Origin: Diabrotica undecimpunctata
Lineage: Eukaryota; Arthropoda; Insecta; Coleoptera; Chrysomelidae
Direction: 5' to 3'
DNA: 64,000 bases
Assembly (NCBI RefSeq): GCF_040954645.1
Contig: NC_092803.1
Location: 125,811,461 to 125,875,460, forward strand
Below the pieces are notes generated by a model. The model made no database searches. It worked only from the letters and a program-made list of their open reading frames with translations, and was not told the origin of the DNA. A program made the position numbers and the translations under genes. This document shows positions 22,450 to 34,723 of the stretch, piece after piece. The first letter of the stretch is position 1, and each line of letters starts with the position of its first letter.

Positions 22450-24480
22450 AGTCCATGTTTTGAGGCTTTCTCGTGTGAAGGCGGGCCCCTCTAGTGGAAT
22501 ACCTTCACAGTTTCTCGTGCTCGTCGTAAAATGTGACAAATTGAAGCAGCTGTTTGCTGATCATTATCCTATTTGCTCCTGTGTGATAGTAGATACTCCC
22601 GACTATCATACGACACCCTCTTTTACCCTTCATATACGTCCTGATAGCCAAACCTATACCCGAGGAGAAAATCTCCATGAAGTGGAGAAACTACTGAAAA
22701 CAAACGGATATGCATAGGACAGGTGGCTATGCATAATCCTAATATACCGCCTACCGCCCCCCAAGCTCAAGATGTAACACCATCGTGCGCCAAAGGGGTG
22801 CATGGCCCAGGGGTAACATAGTGGGCTACAAGTAATGCCCAAGAGAGATGGCAAACCTGAGGGAAAAATAGCCTTGGCGGGGTAAGGGCGCACTGTCCCA
22901 CTGGACCGATCAGCACGACCCAACTCGTGGGAAGAAAGATGAGAAGAAAAAAGAAAAATAAAAAAGATAGAAGAGGGAGCAGCGGGGGTGGACGAGAAGG
23001 GCGGCCTGGGAACTATGAGAGTCGCAATCTCTGCTCATAAAGATGGAACGTGGATTCACAAAGAAAAGTACGGATTCAAACTTCTTCCAAACAAAAAAGA
23101 AGAACCTGTGCTGATAAAATTCCAGAAAACGTGCAGTAAACTGGTATAGAAGATGGAAGAGCTGAAAAGAGAAAACGTAGGAATCCACAAAACGGCGGCA
23201 TTGAGAGTCGAGACATCGAGGAGAATTATGGAGTGGGCTGCAAGAGGAAGGGATGTGACGATTGTTCCTAGGTAAAAAACAATAAGCCCAAAAATCAAAA
23301 TGGAGTCGTAATCATTAACAAAACCAAAGAAAAATCTTTTGTGGATATAATGATAGAAGTATAAAACAAACTGACATGAAAAAAGGACATTACCATAAAA
23401 AAGATCAGGCGAGCTAGAGTCCAAGGAATATCAATGGAGTTGTATGGGAAGCGGGCAGAAAATGATAGAGGAAGTGAAGAAACTCCTCTCTGATAATACA
23501 TGCTTTCGAGAGTGGTGGCAACAGGTGGCATCGTGAAAAGAAGAATCTTGGTACAGGAAATCCCACTCAATACAATGGAAGAGTATATCCAAAAGGCCAC
23601 AGAGAAAGCAGCTGGCAAAGAGCGGGCCTGTGACATCATAAAAATTTGTACCGAGACACGAGGCGAAGTAAGAGGGATGAAGAGTGCCGTGATGGATGTG
23701 GATGAAGACGCTGCCAAAAAGATCCTGAATATGAAACGAATAAACATAGACTATACAAACAATGGTACTGCAAAGGGGCAGAATAGAGGAGGATGTTGCT
23801 TCCAATGTGACAAAGAGGGTCACATAGCGCTGAAATGCAAGGAAGAAACAACCAGATTGCCTCAACTGCGACGTGACTGGGCATGTCAAAAATATGTTCA
23901 AAGTTCAACCGACTGGTTGAAAATAACAATCACTGAGGACTAGTCCCAAGAAGAGTACGCGAGTGGAAATAGTACGAAAGAGAGCTCGAAAGAAGTCCAA
24001 GGCTTAGAAATGGCAAACACAGGAAACAAAAGTCGAGAGCTGAGTGTGCTCCAAACTAACGTGGTAACAGCAAGATTAGCACATGATCTTCCGAGGCTGC
24101 CGCAGTAGAAAAGAACATCGAGGTCCTGGTGATGGCGGAACCAAATCCAACAGCAGTGAGGAAGGAGAAAAGGATGGGTTGTAGAAATTAAACCGAAAGA
24201 AGGATATGTGATTGTTTGAATGGACGGGGGGCGGCTGGTTTGCTGTTATATTTCTCCAAGAGTACGAGATGAAGATGGACAAGATCATGCAGGAAGTGGG
24301 GAACACAGGAGAAGAATCCGTCGTGCTGGGAGATTTTAACGCAAAAGCAGTAGAGTGGGGATCTCCCATTACCGACATTCGCGGCAGGATACTCGCGGAG
24401 ACAGGTAGCAAGATTAGTTGAGAGGAATAAAATCATATGCAGAGAATTCAATGGGCAGAAACACATTTACTGCTTTTCTG
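22450..24480 (+). pseudogene. R1/I-type LINE, 5' half: gag-like ORF1 and start of endonuclease
   Basis: A locally GC-richer block. The ORF1-like stretch at 23,500-23,943 has a CCHC zinc knuckle, CFQCDKEGHIALKC (Cys100, Cys103, His108, Cys113 of that stretch). A second knuckle in another frame (CLNCDVTGHVKNMF) lacks its last Cys. The preceding region is basic and charged, as in R1/I-type gag proteins that bind element RNA. At 24,030-24,420 an exonuclease-endonuclease-phosphatase domain begins (VLQTNVVTARLAHDL; later VLGDFNAKAVEWGSPITDIR). The RT is absent: sequence breaks off near 24,480. 22,450-22,800 is GC-rich and probably 5' UTR. Dead: many stops and frameshifts. Confidence 0.72.
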
Positions 24481-26404
24481 GAAATACTCGAGAATTTTTT
24501 ATAGTTTTGAAGGGTTTTATTTAAATAAAGGACTATTATTCTTCATCGGGTATTCCTAAAAAATACTTACCCTTACTATGTCTATCTGCCATTTTTTTTC
24601 AATAACTATCAAAATATACTAAACAACAGAATATCAAATATTTGCTATCAACAAAATTTTAGAATAGTTTCAGTGAATGTAAACCTAGGACATGATGTAG
24701 ACAAAATGTTGACATTTAAAAAACAGGAAAACTGGTAATAGAAGAGGGATTAGAAGATAGGTAGAATATATCATATTAGAGCTAATTTACTGCTAGAAAT
24801 GTGCAATCCACGAACTAATTAAGCAACCAAGTAATATGCCTGATTTGTCTTGTAAATAATTGTAGACAGGTAATGCCATTTAGTTTGTGCTTACTTATTT
24901 TTTACTTGTAAAATTCAATAGTCGGAAAAACGCTTTTAAATAAGGTTGTTGTTTTTCAATAAATGATGAAAATCATTTAAACCTAAAACAATAATCTAAA
25001 TACTGTTGAAACCAATATGGCGGCTTTGACAGATATGACACCATGTTTAAAGACTGGTATTATCTTTATTCCTTTTATATTCCCGGTGCACTTAGCGGGC
25101 GGTTGATAGTGCCTTCCTTGGTTTTTCTAGAGAATCGTACAATTATTATAAAAAATATAGCATTCGCTTTAGACCGTACATATAATAAAAATTCTAGAAA
25201 CGTAGTAGTTTTTACGATGAAACTTTTTTCATTTGATTTTATTGATAGTCATTTAGTAATGTAATTCTGTATTTCAGAAGGATAACATTCCCATTAATAA
25301 ATGACCCTAACCAAAAGCCAGACATAACGGACACTCAAAAGCAAAATAAAGCAAACTAAATCGATGCAAACTATCAGGATGCCGACAAGAAGTTCGCCAA
25401 AGTATTCGACTGAACATAAACTAGGTATGTTGTGGTGTACGAGGAATTTGGCACTTAAGGCGTAATTATTGTCGAGAAATTATCTGCAATATTAACATCT
25501 CCCCACTACACCTAATTCCACTTCAGTTGTATTGCTGTAATATAGTATACTGACTATTACTGTACACGCAATCAAGTAGTTGTAAATTGAACGTAAGTCT
25601 AGTTCCATTACAATAATATATGGTGTGCACATCCGGATATTAGGTGGTATGATTAATAACGAAGCAATTATAAACCATAATAGTTTTAACATTCAATACC
25701 GATATTTTTTGAATAAAAATTTATGTTGTAAAATTGATATTACTAATAAAGCAAAAAGATAACTACAGGGTGAGGCAGAAAATGTGTAAGAACATTTCAA
25801 AAAGTAAAACAATTAACAAAAAAAAATGAAACTTGGAAAAATTAAGTAAAACATCAAAATTGCAACAGTACTTTAAACAGCACAATTCAGTTCATGTATT
25901 CTTTTTTTGAGTTTTTTAAGTTTCCATTTTTTTTTTTTTTTTTGAAGTTTAGTCTCTGACCCGCTCTGTACGGTTTAGATCTGGTCAACATCTTCCGATT
26001 TAATTTTTGTGATTTAAATGATACTTTATCATAAGAGTGTTCTAAAATTGCGGAACCCAGTCAATATCTCCGAAGCAAATATCGATAAGATAAAAAAATA
26101 AGTCAAAATATCGATTAGAAACGAAACCAGACTATAAAATTAAACATTACTTTATTTATCATGTTAAATCGTACATGCGAAAATATAAAATTCTAATTGG
26201 CTGAAATGGGGCCCTTTTCACACTAAGGTATCAACGGCAAACTGTTACTAATCAGCTGATACACCTAACCTAATAAGATGTAGTTAGTGTTTATTGTTAT
26301 TGCTTAATTTTTATTACGCTTATTGAATTGTGCAGGTATTCTTTACTTGATACCTTAGTTAATGTTCAAGATAAAACATTTATATTGTAATTAAGGTGGT
26401 TTAT
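24481..26404. other. Unassigned AT-rich stretch
   Basis: No gene recognised. A T-run lies at about 25,929-25,943. A GGGTGAGGCAGAA sequence at 25,769 looks like some DNA transposon ends but has no visible partner. Confidence 0.45.
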
Positions 26405-26415
26405 TATTTTCTGTT

Positions 26416-27304
26416 CATCATCATCATCCACCCTCAAGAGTCCACTGCTGAACATAGGCCTCTTCCCCATGTTTCCAACCCCGTCTATCTTGCGCCGCTC
26501 TCATCCAGTTTTTATTGAGTCTTCTTAAATCATCAGTCCATCTTGTAGGTGGTCGATCGACGCTTCTCTTGTCTTCCCTTGGCCTCCATTCCAATAACCT
26601 CTTTGTTCATCGCCCATCTGTCATTCTGGCTATGTGTCCTGCCCATCTCCATTTTAGTCTGGCTATCTTCTCGATGATGTCAGTCACTCCGGTTCTTCTC
26701 CTGATGTCTTCGTTGGTTATTCTGTCTCGCAGAGGTATTCCTAACATGGACCGCTCCATTCTTCTCTGCGTGACTCTCAGTTTGGTAGCTGCTGCTTTTG
26801 TTAAGGTTCATGAGTCTGGTTATCCCTGCCAATCATAATTTCATGTCTCAGGTATTTATATCTATCTACGAGTTCTATTTCTTTCCCACCAATACTGATG
26901 TTTTGGTTGGGTACCAAATTGGTCATGATTTTTGTTTTCGAGATATTTATATTTAAACCTACACTTTCTGTAGCCACAACGAGTTCCTGTACCATCTCTC
27001 TTGCCATACCTAGATCTTCAGCTATTATAAGTATATCATCAGCGAAACGTAAGTTGTTTAGATATTCTCCATCTATTTTTATTCCCTTTGTCATCCAATC
27101 CAAATTCTTAAAAGCATGTTCTAGCACCGTATTAAAAGGTTTAGGTGACATTGGGTCTCCTTGTCTAACCTCCCGTTCTATTTTTATGCGATTACTGTTA
27201 GTATGTAATCTGACAGTGGTTGTTGCCCGCAGGTATATTTTGTATAATTATACATTAATTTTGTATAATTTTGTATAATTATTTGCAAAATTATACAAAA
27301 AATA
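26416..27304 (-). pseudogene. RTE-like LINE, 5' truncated, (GAT)n tail, 11-bp TSD
   Basis: Minus strand: KIEREVRQGDPMSPKPFNTV (RT), HAFKNLDWMTKGIKIDGEYL, NLRFADDILIIAEDLGMARE (the FADD catalytic block), KTKIMTNLVPNQNISIGG and ELVDRYKYLRHEI. The 3' end, CATCATCATCATCC on the plus strand, is the (GAT)n tail. TATTTTCTGTT occurs on both sides (26,405-26,415 and 27,305-27,315), a TSD. The region 27,236-27,304 next to the 5' junction is an AT-rich repeat of TTTTGTATAATT. Same family as 50,655-51,843. Frameshifts in the C-terminal third. Confidence 0.86.
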
Positions 27305-28004
27305 TATTTTCTGTTAACAACTACTTATTTATTTTAGCCCTTTTTATTCTGTATGTTTATATTTTCCAAGTGGTAGCAAAACTACACAAAAAATCGGCGA
27401 CGATCGTCGAATATTCCAATTAAAGTGGAAATTAATACTCCAGTCGTCAGAGACGAAAATGCCACTGAACCTCTAAAAATCATACGAACAAGCTGAATTT
27501 TGCGGGGAATGTCAATTTTACAACTCCAAAAAAGATGTAAAAAAGTGCACTTTTACCCACTAGCTTTTTCCTAAAAGCCCCCGGGGAAACCGGGAAAAAA
27601 TCGATTTACCAAGAATCTGTAAGCCATAGAAAAAAATAATTTAAACACAAAATGTAGCTAAGATAATTTTAAACAAAAATCATTATTAGTATCTTTTGTG
27701 GAGAATGGCCCGTTCTCTCAGAAACAACGCTTGAAGCAATCGGCGATTTTGAATGTCTGTTAAGCGCGCGAAATCAATGTTCAATAACATTTGTTTCAGC
27801 TCGACGGTAAAAATTCTATTTTTTTTTATGCAGTGCTCTATCGATACAAATTAAGATGCGTTTTAAAGTTAAAGAGTGCAGCATTTGTATACAATTTTTG
27901 TATTTTGTCGCAGTTTAAACCGCGTTTTTTTATAAATGTGTTAAATAATTAACCGTAACGCGATTTTTGCCATTTGTTATGATTTCCAAAGTTCACGTTA
28001 TGAA

Positions 28005-28943
28005 ATGACAAACGAAAGTAACAGAGTGCTATGCGATCCGGCAAGCAACCGGCGCCACATCGAGTACGGGTCGACGGGTGTGAATTGGACGACCGGGCAG
28101 ATGGTTGTGTACAACCAGGCTACATCTGCAAAAATGGTGATTGGAAACCCAAAAATAAAACTACATACAAAACACCGTATAGCCACATGGAACGTTAGAG
28201 GTTTGTTAGAACCAGGAAAACTACATATCTTAGAACGAGAGCTCATTAGAGAAAAGGTAGACATATGTGGAGTTTCAGAAACCCACTGGGAAGGTGGGGG
28301 TCACTGGGAATCCAACTACTATAAAATATTCATGTCGGGAGTCGATAAAACCGGTCAAAAAGGCGTAGCAATACTGGTACAGAAGAACCTGGCAAAATGT
28401 GTATACGAATACCTTCCAATAAATGACCGCCTAATTAAAATTACTCTCGATGGACAGCCAACAAAGAATCATGTACTACAAGAGTATATGCCAACATGCG
28501 ATGGAACAGATGAAGAAGTGGAAGAGATTTACCAGTTAAACAGTAACATCGCTAATATACCCAAAAGAGAACCAGTCATAATATTGGGTGACTGGAACGC
28601 AAAAATAGGCAAAACAACAACAGAATATCTGCTGAAAGGAAAAGTTGGTAGGTTTAAAATAGGTGAACGAAATGAAATAGGAGAAAGGCTATTACAATTT
28701 GTCATCGACACTGAACTTAGTATCATGAACACCATGTTTAAGCATCATTCGCGAAGACTGTCAACTTGGATTTCACCGGGGGGAAGAAATAAAAATCAAA
28801 TAGATTATATTCTTGTCAGAAAACGATGGAAAAGTTCAGTAGTCAACGTAAAGACAAAACCAGCGGCTGATTGCGGAACAGACCACAAACTGTTACAATC
28901 CAAATTCCGTATCAAGTTTCGTAAAAAAACCCGAAACAAATAA
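28005..28943 (+). CDS. LINE apurinic-type endonuclease ORF (312 aa), uninterrupted
   Basis: First part of an RTE-like LINE ORF encoding an exonuclease-endonuclease-phosphatase domain that nicks the target DNA to prime reverse transcription. Motifs in order: TWNVRG (Asn63), GVSETHW (Glu92), a YMPT stretch (about 161-164), VIILGDWNAKIG (Asp196, Asn198), IDYILVRKRW (Asp267) and CGTDHKLLQSKFRIKFRK (Asp293, His294). All expected catalytic positions are present. The ATG at 28,005 lies just after the left foldback arm. After residue 312 the frame hits TAA; RT sequence follows in shifting frames, so the element as a whole is inactive. Proteins of this kind are often database-labelled 'craniofacial development protein 2-like'. 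Confidence 0.85.
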   Translation: MTNESNRVLCDPASNRRHIEYGSTGVNWTTGQMVVYNQATSAKMVIGNPKIKLHTKHRIATWNVRGLLEPGKLHILERELIREKVDICGVSETHWEGGGHWESNYYKIFMSGVDKTGQKGVAILVQKNLAKCVYEYLPINDRLIKITLDGQPTKNHVLQEYMPTCDGTDEEVEEIYQLNSNIANIPKREPVIILGDWNAKIGKTTTEYLLKGKVGRFKIGERNEIGERLLQFVIDTELSIMNTMFKHHSRRLSTWISPGGRNKNQIDYILVRKRWKSSVVNVKTKPAADCGTDHKLLQSKFRIKFRKKTRNK

Positions 28944-30235
28944 AACAATTAAATATATACCTAAAGAGCCTGGAAAATACAAAGGAACACAAAGACATAG
29001 TAACACACCAAACATTACTTGCGATCCCAATCAAACATGAGAACATACAAAGACGTGGATTATAGATGCAATAAATATTACAAACCCCAAAGAAACCCCA
29101 AGGAAAGAAAAACACTGGATGACTGATGAGACACTAAACCTAATAGAAGAACGAAGAAAAATTAGAAACAATGCTTTAAATCCAACAGAAACTGAAAACA
29201 ATATAGCAAATGTAAACAGAGGCATAAAATCATTAAGTAGAAGAGACAAAATAATCATAATAAAGAAATACACAAACAACTACAAGAACACGCCGACCGT
29301 CAAGAATCTAGAGAATTGTTTGCCAAAGTAAAATACTTAACTAGAGAGTTCAAACCACAAACGCAAATAATTAAAGATAACTTGGGAATAATCATCACCA
29401 ATTCAGAGGACATAGCAGCAACATAGAAACAATATTGTGAAATGTTGTTTTATAGTGACCATAAAGACGTGAATCCAGAAGAAATAAATAACGAAAAGGA
29501 ACCACATATTTTAAAATCGAAAATAGAAACCGCAATAAAAAAATTAAAAACTGGAAAATCTTAAAGAGAAGACCGAATCACTTAAAGAAATGGGAGATAT
29601 AGGAATTGAAGTAATGTTCAAACTGTGTAATGAAATCTGAAACACAGGACAATGGTCAGATGATTGGTGTAAGCTCACTTTCATACCCATTTATAAGAAA
29701 GGCTCACCAACTGACTATAATAACTACCGCACTATCACTCTGATCTCCCACGCAAGTAAAGTTCTGCTAACTATAATTAACGAAAGATTAAAATCAATAC
29801 TTCTACCACAGATCCCACAAGAACAATGTGGATTTGTCTCTGGAAGAGGCACACGAGAACAAATTCTCAATCTCAGACAAATTATAGAAAAAATTAGAGA
29901 ATTTAATCTAGAAACATATTTGTGCTTCGTCAACTACTCGAAAGCGTTCGATAATGTAAAATGGCATAAAATGTGGGAAATACTGAGAGAAATTGGTACT
30001 TCCGAACATCTAATATACCTACTGAAACAACTGTATATCAACAACACAGCAAACGTAAGAGTCAACAACATATAATCCGATAATTTTAAACTTAAAAAGC
30101 CGGTGTTCGTCTCTTACACATTATCTCTCCCACGTTATTCAATATATACAGCGAACACATCATGCGCATTGTATTTGACGGATGGCAAGGAGGAATATCA
30201 GTCGGAGGCCAAAAAAACAGCAATCTCCGCATTGT
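28944..30235 (+). pseudogene. RT part of the same RTE-like LINE
   Basis: Continuation of the endonuclease ORF with frameshifts: KHWMTDETLNLIEERRKIRN (linker), WCKLTFIPIYKKGSPTDYNN, YRTITLISHASKVLLTIINE, QCGFVSGRGTREQILNLRQI, CFVNYSKAFDNVKWHKMWEI, LYINNTANVRVNN and ISPTLFNIYSEHIMRI. It stops at about 30,235, just before the expected YADD block, where the inverted foldback arm starts. RT motifs 1-4 are recognisable and the catalytic motif 5 is lost. Confidence 0.82.
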
Positions 30236-30496
30236 AAAGTCCTTACAAAAATTACATACCAAAGCTGGTTTCTTCACCTTTAAAACGCATTTAGATTTTT
30301 GTCGATAAGACACTCAGATCAAAAGATATCGAATTTTAACCGTCATTCATAATCGCCGGTCGCTTTAAACGTTATTTCTAAGAGAACCGTTCATTATAAA
30401 TAAAAAGTTCTATTAAACATTTTTGTTTAACATTATCTCAACTACATTTTTTATTTTATTTGGTAAATAGATTTATTTGAGTTTTTGCCCCCTTAC

Positions 30497-32221
30497 TGTC
30501 TGGGTTATGCGGACGATTTGGTAATTGTAGTCCGAGGACGCTTTACCAAAATAATTTCGGAGAGACTTCAAGTCGCTCTGAGGATGGTGGACAGCTAGTG
30601 TGAGGAAGAAGGCCTGAAGGTTAACCCTAAAAAAACATCTGTTGTTCCCTTCACCAGAAAAAGAGCACTGCAAGGCTTACAGCCACTAGTGCTCAAGGGA
30701 GTAGAAATCCCATTCACAAGTCAGGCTAAGTACTTAGGTGTAATATTCGACCAGAGGCTGACATGGAATGCACACATTCAGAAAGTCACACAGAAGGCCA
30801 CTATGGCCCTGAACACATGTAGACGAATGTGTGGTAAGAATTGGGGGTTAAATCCTAAAATGAACCTCTGGTTGTACACAAGGGTTATAAGGCCCATGAT
30901 AACTTATGGTTCAGTGGTGTGGTGGAACAAAATGCAACAGTCCGGGGCGATTCGATTGCTCAGTAGCACACAAAGGCTTGCATGCTTGAGTGTTACAGGA
31001 GCCATGAGAACAGCCCCAACGGACGCGCTAGAAGTTCTGCTAAACCTACCACCTCTGCATATATACATACAGAGTGAAGCCAGATCAACAGTACATCGGT
31101 TGATCCAAGGCCAAGCTCCAATAAGTATAATGCAGGGAGCTGATAACTTAAGGCTATACCAGGACATAAAGGCAGACCCCGTTCTAGGAATGCCTGTAGA
31201 CCAAATGGTTACGAGGTATAGTTTTAACAAAAATTTTCAAATTACAATACCAAAAAGAGAGGACTGGGAAACTGGTCCGCCGCTAACAGCAAACTCAATA
31301 TGGTATACGGACGGCTCCAAAACGGATACAGGTACGGGGGCTGGAATATAAGGCATAAAACCAAGGACGGAAGTCCGGGTATGTCTAGGAACATACGCGA
31401 CCGTATTTCAAGCCGAATTAGCTGCTATACACAGGTGCGCTATGGAACTAATCGGCCGAAATGTAGATAACGACTCCATCGTTATCTATTCGGATAGTCA
31501 AGCGGCTCTAAAGGCTCTTAGTTCGGTACAGGTCGATTCATGGCTGGTATGGAACTGTTTGGATGTCCTCTCTCAGGTGGGAAGTCAAAACAGGTTGACA
31601 CTTGCCTGGGTGCCGGGACATAAGGGTCATCGTGGCAACAAGAAGGCCGATGAATTGGCCCGAGAAGGCGCATCTACGCCACTGGTTGGTCCGGAACCCT
31701 TCTTTGGAATCGCAAATACGATAAAAAGGGCAGCCATACACAAATGGGTGCAACAGAAGTCTCTTGAGTGGTGGAACAACTCACCAGGACAGAGGCAGGC
31801 CAAACAGTTCATCAAAGGACATTAGGCTAAATTTACAGCAGACTTACTTTCTCACAGACGCAGGACTGTCAGAATGATAGTGGGTCTGCTCACTGGGCAC
31901 TGTAGACTCAATAGACACTTGAGTCTCATAGGCCTGACAGAAGAGGACACCTGTCGTTTCTGTCTGGAAGAAGAGGAAACCGCTCTACACGTTCTGTGCC
32001 ATTGCGAAGGTCTCGCACGAATGCGGTTTCTAGAACTCGGAGAGGAAAACCCGGAAGCACCAGGCTACATGAAAAGGCCACTATCAAGGCTGTTGAGTCT
32101 CATTAAGAGGACCAATCTAGATGAAGTGCTTTAAAATAAGGGGGAAACACAATAGATTTGCAAAGGTCGCAGTGTATCAGGCTCTATTGGCCGCCCCATT
32201 TTCTACATTCTACATTCTCTA
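30497..32221 (+). pseudogene. I-group LINE: RT, RNase H and C-terminal zinc motif, three in-frame stops
   Basis: One frame runs from 30,500 to 32,134, broken only by TAG at 30,596, TAA at about 31,349 and TAG near 31,823. In order: LGYADDLVIVVRGRF (RT catalytic block), KKTSVVPFTRKRALQGLQPL, KYLGVIFDQRLTWNAHI, YGSVVWWNK, then RNase H (IWYTDGSKTDTGTGAGI, FQAELAAIHRCAMEL, IYSDSQAALKALSS, WVPGHKGHRGNKKADELARE) and a C-terminal CRFCLEEEETALHVLCHC motif. The RNase H catalytic Asp/Glu/Asp positions are all seen. It is 5' truncated at the YADD block. Near-identical 9-mers flank it (CCCCCTTAC at 30,488; CCCCCCTAC at 32,222), a probable TSD with one change. Confidence 0.88.
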
Positions 32222-32390
32222 CCCCCCTACGGGATTAAGGGGGAAGCCCATGGGTAAAAGTGGTAAACTTTTTTAATTTTTTTTGGGGTCCCAAAATTGA
32301 TATTCTTGATAAAATTTATCTTGCTCTTTTAATTTTTATTGGTCAAATCTTTGACGACTGGACAATCTTAATGGTTCGTTTTTATTGTAT

Positions 32391-33994
32391 TCTTATGAGT
32401 ATTCAAGAATCCGGTCAACTTCGAAGCGTTGTAACATCTAGAAAAATTAATGAAATTAAACAAATTTGAAGTGTAAATTATTCGCTGAAAAACCTTCTTG
32501 AATATTGCTCTGATAATGTCATTTTATTGTAAAAGTTATAAAAGGCCCAAAAAATTTTAGTTATTTTTGTTAATATTTTTATTTTCTATTTTACGATAAA
32601 AACTAATTGAAATAAAGTTGTACATAATTTAATTTGCTACAAATAATTTTTTATAAATTTTTTTTTAGAGTCGCTAGACCCCACAAACTTGAAATTAAGC
32701 TTATGTTTTCCTTCCAACGCGTCAAAAAAAATAAAATTGCCTCATCTGAAAAATTCACGCTAAGGCCAAAAACTATAAAATTTCAATCAACTATGATTTA
32801 GTTATTTTTGATTATTTTATGAAGTTTATTTATAAGGTGCTATAATATTTTTTTAGCCAACTTCTCTCTATAATTTTTTTTAATATTTCAAGACATCACA
32901 AAAATGTTCTAAAACTTCTTTTTTTTATATTTCATATCTTTTTAGTTAAATTTACCTTTCATCGTAACTCTTTTTTTAAACCCCATGTTCACACTTCATC
33001 TCTATACTTTTGAATTTAAAATAAGAACATCCGTGAAAGTTTAAAAATAACTTCTTTGTATGCAGATGTATTTCTGTCTATAAACGTGATCTTGAACTTC
33101 CGAAACTGTTGTTACAGTGGATGCCTATGTTCTATTTGACACGGACTTCCAATTCAGTTTCTTTGTCTGGTACATGTTAATATGGTGCCAATTTATACGA
33201 GCGTGCTGATGTTTGAATAGAACTTGGTATTCGACTAACAATGTTATAAATCATTGTATGTTAACATGAAGAGATTGAACCGAAATTAAAATAACACATA
33301 AATTGTAAGTTTTAAAATTTTACAAACTTTGTTAAATTTTACATCATCACACAGCTTGTAGCACTTATTAGTTTTATAACACTGAAATCGCAAACGTTTC
33401 AGGAGAGTAAAAACAAGATGTTATGTGAATTCCTCATTTTTTTTTCTCTGCAATTTCCTTATCTAAGTTAACCAAATTCTGCACTCATGTCGATTATGAG
33501 CTATCTGATGCTAGTATTTATTTTTAAATTTTAAAAAGAAAATGCCCAATAGTTGGCTGTATACCATAGTTTAAAAAAACTTACAATAAAGTGACAACTT
33601 TTTGTAAAATGGTATAAAAATTTATTATTAAAATATTTAAAAATTATTCAAAATGGACTTATATATTTTCAGAATGTTTTCGATCCTATCAGATCATCAT
33701 CAGTGCAAAACGTCCATAAAGTAGTTGGAATTAGCCACATAGTGAGGTCAGATGAACCGTACATTACGTAATTTGAGTAACGAACATTATAATTATTAAG
33801 ACACTAGGTTAAGGACATTTTTTAAGGAACGTACAATTTCTTAGCTCGAAAAAGAGAACCTTATGCCTTGAGAGGTAACAACCGATACAGTTTTTTTATT
33901 TATTTTTAGTTACTAACATTGTTTTACCCTGAAATTCACCCTTAAAATATGATAAGGCGCTATTACTGAGACACCAATATTCAAAATTCGAAGC
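32391..33994. other. Unassigned AT-rich stretch
   Basis: No gene or known repeat recognised in 1.6 kb. Confidence 0.45.
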
Positions 33995-34234
33995 TTAACC
34001 CTTTCAGGCTTAGTGGCTCCACGGTGGAGCCACCTTTAAACAAATTTTTCCTACTGCCCGAGTAATCGTACGCTAGGACCACCAGACGGAATGCGATGTA
34101 GACGTCGTGTATTCCACTTCCCACGCGATAACAAAATTCCAGGAGCAGTTGTGCACATTGAACATAATACATTTGGCGCACTCATAAGTGAATGCTAGTG
34201 AGGTTATTTATTGTTGTAAATAAACAAACATTCT

Positions 34235-34523
34235 CATCATCATCATTTTGGCTTTACAACCCTGTGTGGGTCCTAGCCTCCCCAAGAATTTTTCTGTAGT
34301 CGTCCCTATCCATCGCCTTCCTCCGCCAAGCACGTATTTCTATATTTCTCATGTCTTCATCGATGTTATCTAGGAATCTTTTTCTGGATCTTCCTCTTCT
34401 TCTTTGACTAATAGGTCTATCAAGGAGCGTTTTTCTGGCTGGGTCGGTTTGCTCCATCCGCATTACATGGCCTACCCACCTCAGACGTCCTATCTTTCCT
34501 ATCTATCTTTTTTATATCTATGC
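34235..34523 (-). pseudogene. RTE-like LINE 3' end, (GAT)n tail, 14-bp TSD, inside piggyBac C
   Basis: Minus strand: MRMEQTDPARKTLLDRPISQ, RRRGRSRKRFLDNIDEDMRN, AWRRKAMDRDDYRKIL, EARTHTGL. This is the RT tail of an RTE-type LINE, ending in CATCATCATCATT (plus strand). TAAACAAACATTCT flanks both sides (34,221-34,234 and 34,524-34,537), a perfect 14-bp TSD. So the LINE inserted after piggyBac C. Confidence 0.9.
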
Positions 34524-34723
34524 TAAACAAACATTCTTCAACTGATAAAAGGTATGTATTATGTTAATTTGTTAATAAATAGATGTATTTATATATTGCC
34601 GTATTGAGTCTTTATGAACTACGTAGATAACTAAGTGAATTTTAATATTTTGATTGGTGGTTCCAGTAGGTGCCACTAGGCCAATCAGTAACTAATAGGT
34701 ATGTTTTGTTACAGAATTCTAAA

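Larger units (their letters stand above)
27420..32390. mobile_element. Foldback element, copy 2, invaded by two LINEs
   Basis: Left arm 27.42-27.99 kb (GAAAAAATCGATTTACCAAG, ACAACGCTTGAAGCAATCGG, AGCTCGACGGTAAAAATTC). Right arm in reverse at 30.24-30.49 kb and 32.22-32.39 kb (ATCGAATTTTAACCGTC, GGTAAAAGTGGTAAACTTTT). CCAGTCGTCA occurs near the outer end of both arms (27.45 kb; reverse complement at 32.35 kb). The centre is replaced by an RTE LINE (about 28,000-30,235) and the right arm is split by an I-group LINE (30,497-32,221). The arms match those of the 7.6-9.7 kb copy. Confidence 0.7.

Noticed and set aside
22910..24466. Several long minus-strand open stretches (for example 23,295-23,747 and 23,431-23,901)
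   Set aside because: They are antisense to the plus-strand LINE ORF1/endonuclease and have no family motifs.
25769..25781. GGGTGAGGCAGAA as a transposon end
   Set aside because: No inverted partner or coding remnant found nearby.
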